64,000 bases of DNA, taken from assembly GCF_000332175.1 (NCBI RefSeq), contig NZ_KB235914.1:3902868-3966867 (forward strand), read 5' to 3'. This document shows, one piece after another, positions 59,935-64,000 of the stretch. The notes below the pieces were generated by a model. That model saw only the letters and a program-made list of their open reading frames with translations. It was not told where the DNA came from and did not search any database. The position numbers were made by a program, and so were the translations under genes. How positions within the stretch are numbered: position 1 is the stretch's first letter; each line of letters starts with the position of its first letter. Source of the stretch: Pseudanabaena sp. PCC 6802. Lineage in GTDB: Bacteria; Cyanobacteriota; Cyanobacteriia; Pseudanabaenales; Pseudanabaenaceae.

Positions 59935-60774
59935 CTAAATCACACCTTTATTCTTTGTTTTAACCCGCACGTACAACTCTTCCATGGCTTCGATGAATGA
60001 ATTGTCTCGATGCCAAAAAGCGGGAAAGTCACCCTGCTTTTTGATGGCGATCGCGGAAACGCCAGAATGAGACGGAATCTCAAGATTTTGGGGCAATCGC
60101 TTTCGTCCCTGCCAAAATTCTTTCATGCTGGGAGTCGATGTCATAGGAGCAGTTTTGGGTTGCGTGTAATAGGAAGCCGCAGGTTCTGGCAACGCGGATT
60201 GTTTGGTAAGTTCTGCGGATAGGACTCTGCCCAGTGGTGACTTTGCTAATTCGGCCTGGAGTTCTGTTTTTGACAAGCCGCGCAACTCAAATAATAGAAA
60301 TGGATCTCGATCTAGCTCTGTGGACAGGCGGTAGCAAAGTCCGGCGATGTGCTTGCAGGGGTTGGAATAGTCGGGGCAGGAACATTCCGTTTGGAAGTCT
60401 TTGCGACTATAGGGCAGCAGTTGCTTGCCAACTTCGCGAAAGCTCTCCTCGATATTATCTGGAACTTCATTCAGCAGGAGTTTGGCTACTATACTCGCTT
60501 TAGAGGACATGCGTTGGATTATCTGCGACCAGTCCTTACTAGCAATGGGATTTAGCTCGATCTGAGTGTGATATTTTGGTTCTTTGTAAACGCCGAAGTA
60601 GGGGTTGACATTACCCCGAATCGTGGCCGTAACTTTGCCATTATCGATATCGAATTTTAAAATGCGGCTGGGTCCAGCATAGGAACGACCGCGTTGCAAT
60701 CTACCAGAATCGGTAAAGGATTCTAAGGCGGTGATGAATTTTTGTCCCCACCAGGTGCGACTGAATTTTGCCAT
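59935..60774 (-). CDS. SWIM zinc finger protein
   Basis: A 279-aa protein with a SWIM zinc finger, C131-x-C133...C140-x-H142, in CSCPDYSNPCKHIAGLCY. The N-terminal region (about 5-90, FSRTWWGQKFITALESFTDS and RGRSYAGPSRILKFDIDNG) is the domain normally seen in the partner of SNF2-type helicases. SWIM fingers bind DNA or proteins. It is encoded downstream of the SNF2 helicase on the same strand, 144 nt apart, with an inverted repeat and a G-rich tract between. Confidence 0.9.
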   Translation of the reverse strand: MAKFSRTWWGQKFITALESFTDSGRLQRGRSYAGPSRILKFDIDNGKVTATIRGNVNPYFGVYKEPKYHTQIELNPIASKDWSQIIQRMSSKASIVAKLLLNEVPDNIEESFREVGKQLLPYSRKDFQTECSCPDYSNPCKHIAGLCYRLSTELDRDPFLLFELRGLSKTELQAELAKSPLGRVLSAELTKQSALPEPAASYYTQPKTAPMTSTPSMKEFWQGRKRLPQNLEIPSHSGVSAIAIKKQGDFPAFWHRDNSFIEAMEELYVRVKTKNKGVI

Positions 60775-60810
60775 ATGGGTTACCTCGATTTGTGTTTGGG
60801 CGATAGGAGT

Positions 60811-60846
60811 TGGGGGTTAGGGGTTGGGGTTGGGGGTTGGGGGGCG
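60811..60846 (+). other. G-rich tract with G-quadruplex potential
   Basis: TGGGGGTTAGGGGTTGGGGT then TGGGGGTTGGGGGG on the plus strand: five or more G-runs spaced by TTA/TT, like telomeric DNA. The tract lies on the template strand of the helicase-SWIM pair, just before the SWIM start. Confidence 0.6.
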
Positions 60847-60854
60847 GAACGCAG

Positions 60855-60918
60855 GGGTTTAGCATTTGTCATGAATTCTTGTGTTTGATGCCAAGACTGT
60901 CGCACAAATGCTAAACCC
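60855..60918. repeat. 15-bp perfect inverted repeat after the SNF2 helicase stop
   Basis: GGGTTTAGCATTTGT (60855-60869) and ACAAATGCTAAACCC (60904-60918) are exact complements around 34 nt. The right arm touches the helicase stop codon. On the minus-strand RNA it would form a long stem without a T-run, perhaps protecting the 3' end, or it is a small repeat element. Confidence 0.7.
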
Positions 60919-63900
60919 TTACAGGATGGCATCTTTGTTGAGGGCGATTAGTTTTTTGAACGTATCGTTATCTAGTTCTGTGAGCCAGGACTCGTCTGCA
61001 CCGACGATCGCACCAGCCAACTTTTTCTTATCTTCAATCATCGCATCGATTCGTTCTTCTAGGGAACCAATGGTGACGAACTTGTGTACGAATACGTTTT
61101 TCTTTTGGCCGATGCGAAAGGCGCGATCGGTTGCCTGGTCTTCGACAGCGGGATTCCACCAGCGGTCGAAATGGAAGACATGATTGGCTTTGGTGAGGGT
61201 AATTCCCACTCCGCCAGCTTTGAGCGAGAGAATAAATACTGAGGGTTCAGTTTCGGGATCTTGGAATTCGGCGATCGCTCGTTCGCGTTTATCGCGACTG
61301 GTGCCGCCGTGAATGTAGTAGGTATTGTAATGGTAGACGTGCTTGAAATGCTTGGTGAGAGCATCGCCAATCTCGGTGAACTGCGAGAAAATCAGCAGGC
61401 TCTCTCCTGCTTCGATCGCTTCTTCCACCATTTCGGATAAACGACTGAGCTTATGCGATCGCTCTGGCGCGAATTCGCTGGCATCGTGGAGGAATTGCAT
61501 GGGATGGTTGCAGATTTGTTTGAGTTGCAGTAATGTCGATAGAATCAAACCCTTGCGTTCGATTCCTTCTGCATCGTCTAGTTTGCCCTCAATATTCCTG
61601 ACTACGGCTTCATAGAGAGAGGCTTGCTCTTTGGTGAGGTTGGTATAGATTTTTTGCTCGATTTTATCGGGTAAGTCTTTAATAATGGAGCGATCGGTTT
61701 TGACGCGGCGGAGAATAAATGGCTCGACCAGTTTTTTGAGAACTCCCGCTTGCATTTTGTCATTATTTTTCTGGATCGGTACCTCAAATGATTTCTTAAA
61801 CTGCGATTCTTTCCCGAGATAACCAGGGTTGAGGAAATTAAAAATCGACCACAAATCCAATAAGCGATTCTCCACGGGCGTACCTGTGAGGGCAAGGCGA
61901 TGCCTGGCTTTTAGTTTCAAAATCGCTTTTGTCTGAGCTGCTTTGGGATTCTTGATATTCTGGGCTTCGTCAATTACGACCCTGTGCCATGGAACCTCGC
62001 TAAACAGATTTTCATCCTTACGCACGAGCGTAAATGAGGTAACGATCAGATCTCGATCGAGGCAGGATGTTTTGAATGTCTCGACATCCTGGGCGCGATC
62101 GCTGCCATGATGCACGGTGACGCGCAGATGCGGCGCAAATTTTTCGACTTCCTTTTTCCAGTTACCAACTACGGATGTGGGTGCAATTAATAAGGTTGGT
62201 TTTAGCTCTGTTTTGTCGGCAACGGCGATCTCGATTTCATCTGCTTTGCTCTTACTGGTTTTGCTGGTTTTACCAGCAATCTTTGCCGCTGATTTAGTCG
62301 CAGTTGTGCGGTTGGGTTTCTTTGTAATGGGCGTTTCCTTTGCTTCTGCTCGTTCGTTTACTAATCGTGCGATGACCTGGATGGTTTTACCCAAGCCCAT
62401 ATCATCGGCGAGACAACCATTCAAGCCTAAATTCTCCAGATATTGCAGCCAGGATACGCCACGGCGCTGGTACTCCCGCAAAGTCCCATTGAGTTGCGGT
62501 GGATTGGGAATTGGCTCAAATCGACTCTTATCATTGAGCTGCGCTAGCATTTCTTCGAGAGTGCTGTCGCGATCGACTTCGAGATTGTCATCTGAGGCAA
62601 CCAATTTCATAAACTCGGTCAAGCTCATTTCTGGCTGCACCTGCTGATGCTGTTGCCAGAATTGCAACATCTCCTGCATTTTGTCGCGATCTAGCTCCAT
62701 CCACTCACCGCGAAATTTAACGAGAGGGGCTTTAGCCTTAACCAACTGTTCCCATTCTTTCGCAGATATGCTTTCGCCTCCGATCGCCAGTTCGTACTGA
62801 TACTCCACTAACCGATCTAAGCTGAAATAGCTCTGCTTTCCCTTTTGACTTCCAGCACTGAAACTTTTACCAACAGCTTTGAGGCGCAGCTTAGCCCGCC
62901 TGCGTCCGGCAGGAGTCCACCAGGCAGGCACGATCACCTTATACCCTGCATCTTCTAATACCCAGGCCGACTCCTTGAGAAAGTCAAATGCCCGATCGAG
63001 ATTGAGGGACATGCCTATGGGGTGCTCGGTTTCCAGACCTTGCCACAGATCGTTGTAAATGCGAGCTGCATAGCCCAAATTTAGCAGTAAATCTTGCTCG
63101 AAGTTCTTGCCAAACTGTTTTTGCAGAGCCTTCTGCTTCGCCGGAGTCATGTTCCAGTAAGTTGACAGCGGTAGCTTGAGCGCAGGATCTTGCTTAGGTG
63201 CGACTTGAAATTCCAACTGCCACGGCTCTTCTTCTTTCAGCGGAGCTTGAAGTTGGAAACAGAGATAGAAGGATGAGTCGGTTTGGGTGCGACCGATCTT
63301 CTGCTGCCAAACCTGCCACTGTTGGTAGAGTTCTAAATCGGCTGCGGTTTTGCCAGGGGAATTGAGGGCATTGGGAGCTAAGCATCGCTCGAGGAGCGAT
63401 TCTGATAGCTTGCCTGCAAATGCAGCTGTGACTGGTGTATGAGTAACAAGATCGTGAAGCAGGCATTCCGAAAAATGACGTAATAGGGTTTCGCGATCGT
63501 GAAATTCCGGTTGGCTAACTGGCTGACTAAAGCCCGCTACGCAAGCAAAAGGCATGTAGTCGGTGTATTGTTGCATATCTGCCTCATACTGCTCTGAGAC
63601 AATTTGCCAGCCTGCATAGATCGCGAAATTAGATGTTGCTGGCGATGCTTCTGACGTTTCTAATGTTCTTGCGGATGCTTTTGGAGATGCCTTTTTCGCT
63701 GCGGTAGCTTTGGCTGCTATGTTTTTTGCCATAGCCGACGTTTTCTGTTTTCCTTTACTGGTAGCAATCGCTAATTCCTGATATTTAAGCGCGGGAATAT
63801 ACTGGTCTTTCTGGATAACTTGCAGAAAAGAGCGCGTATAGTGATACCAAAATAGAAGATCTGCACCTAACTGCACCTCTGCTAGATTGTTTAAGGCAAT

Positions 63901-64000
63901 AAAGTGCAGATCGTTCAAGAGGGCGATCGCATTAACGACGCGATCGTGGCGCAGCGACCCAGTAGCGGGGTTGGTTGTAACTTTGTAACAGTCAATTTGC
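60919..64000 (-). CDS. SNF2-family DEAD/DEAH helicase (5' end outside window)
   Basis: At least 1,026 residues are encoded and the frame stays open to the right edge, so the gene starts beyond the window; the TTG at 63918 is not the true start. The N-terminal part includes LGADLLFWYHYTRSFLQVIQ and YMPFACVAG, which lie about 200 residues into relatives. A Lys/Ala-rich linker (about 75-110 from the TTG) follows. The helicase core has DDMGLGKTIQVIARLV (Walker A; with a Lys-rich insert just after), VIDEAQNIKNP (DEAQ box), LTGTPVENRLLDLWSIFNFL, and the C-terminal lobe with SLKAGGVGITLTKANHVFHF and DRAFRIGQKKNVFVHK. Such SWI/SNF-like ATPases remodel protein-nucleic acid complexes. The SWIM gene follows. 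Confidence 0.93.
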   Translation of the reverse strand, partial: QIDCYKVTTNPATGSLRHDRVVNAIALLNDLHFIALNNLAEVQLGADLLFWYHYTRSFLQVIQKDQYIPALKYQELAIATSKGKQKTSAMAKNIAAKATAAKKASPKASARTLETSEASPATSNFAIYAGWQIVSEQYEADMQQYTDYMPFACVAGFSQPVSQPEFHDRETLLRHFSECLLHDLVTHTPVTAAFAGKLSESLLERCLAPNALNSPGKTAADLELYQQWQVWQQKIGRTQTDSSFYLCFQLQAPLKEEEPWQLEFQVAPKQDPALKLPLSTYWNMTPAKQKALQKQFGKNFEQDLLLNLGYAARIYNDLWQGLETEHPIGMSLNLDRAFDFLKESAWVLEDAGYKVIVPAWWTPAGRRRAKLRLKAVGKSFSAGSQKGKQSYFSLDRLVEYQYELAIGGESISAKEWEQLVKAKAPLVKFRGEWMELDRDKMQEMLQFWQQHQQVQPEMSLTEFMKLVASDDNLEVDRDSTLEEMLAQLNDKSRFEPIPNPPQLNGTLREYQRRGVSWLQYLENLGLNGCLADDMGLGKTIQVIARLVNERAEAKETPITKKPNRTTATKSAAKIAGKTSKTSKSKADEIEIAVADKTELKPTLLIAPTSVVGNWKKEVEKFAPHLRVTVHHGSDRAQDVETFKTSCLDRDLIVTSFTLVRKDENLFSEVPWHRVVIDEAQNIKNPKAAQTKAILKLKARHRLALTGTPVENRLLDLWSIFNFLNPGYLGKESQFKKSFEVPIQKNNDKMQAGVLKKLVEPFILRRVKTDRSIIKDLPDKIEQKIYTNLTKEQASLYEAVVRNIEGKLDDAEGIERKGLILSTLLQLKQICNHPMQFLHDASEFAPERSHKLSRLSEMVEEAIEAGESLLIFSQFTEIGDALTKHFKHVYHYNTYYIHGGTSRDKRERAIAEFQDPETEPSVFILSLKAGGVGITLTKANHVFHFDRWWNPAVEDQATDRAFRIGQKKNVFVHKFVTIGSLEERIDAMIEDKKKLAGAIVGADESWLTELDNDTFKKLIALNKDAIL

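Overview
The window comes from a cyanobacterial chromosome. It carries photosynthesis genes (psaD, psbU, a petH-type ferredoxin-NADP reductase, btpA), the palindrome GCGATCGC is very frequent, and several families are typical of cyanobacteria (COP23, DUF3352, SLH/OprB porin, a VKOR-thioredoxin fusion, RppA/RppB). The reductase is the short form without the phycobilisome-linker domain, which could point to an early-branching or atypical lineage. I cannot name the species from the sequence alone.

Layout. 1-1.8 kb: an AT-rich pair, the 3' end of an NdpA-like gene and a coiled-coil membrane protein whose last helix is cut off by an 89-bp TA-flanked miniature element. 1.8-4.3 kb: DUF433 protein, K+ channel and tatC on the minus strand. 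4.8-11 kb: a large hybrid histidine kinase, an SLH/OprB porin and an AI-2E family permease. 11.4-14.2 kb: a 629-aa membrane protein and an 850-bp stretch without a convincing protein gene but with four hairpin terminators, two of them in duplicated minus-strand units (candidate small RNAs). 14.2-21 kb: thiS, psbU, nadB, a Uma2 nuclease, ftsW, an alpha/beta hydrolase and glgC. 21-25.3 kb: DUF3352, an alkyltransferase-like protein, an SH3 protein, an orphan ParD and an MliC-like protein. 25.4-32.9 kb: a tightly packed minus-strand run hom-livF-rppA-rppB, then petH divergent from ilvB. 33-37 kb: a ParE fragment, COP23, an FAH-family protein, trpE and psaD.

37.6-41.5 kb: a phosphonate/phosphite-type ABC transporter (phnD-phnC-phnE) followed by a lone sugar-type permease and a membrane-anchored GIY-YIG protein. 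41.7-48.4 kb: an isomerase-family protein, then a plus-strand chain: Uma2, CHASE2 histidine kinase, ABC ATPase, polar-amino-acid-type binding protein, J-domain/TPR protein, and a degenerate ADP-ribosylglycohydrolase-like protein. 48.7-52.2 kb: LpxB-related protein, btpA, VKOR-Trx and a frameshifted coiled-coil protein. 52.6-58.2 kb: an unusual plus-strand accessory cluster (tandem-EthD, tandem carboxymuconolactone-decarboxylase-like, LtrA, NTF2-like, DJ-1/PfpI, exported protein). 58.4-64 kb: GNAT, Cof-type HAD phosphatase, and a SWIM-protein/SNF2-helicase pair, with the helicase running off the right edge.

Intergenic spaces are filled with several families of dispersed palindromic repeats. 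One copy is itself interrupted by a 125-bp inverted-repeat element with a clean 6-bp target duplication. No tRNA, rRNA or CRISPR array was seen. The most notable signals are the two miniature elements with reconstructable target sites, the 52.6-58.2 kb cluster, the duplicated terminator units near 13.4-13.9 kb, and the short PetH.
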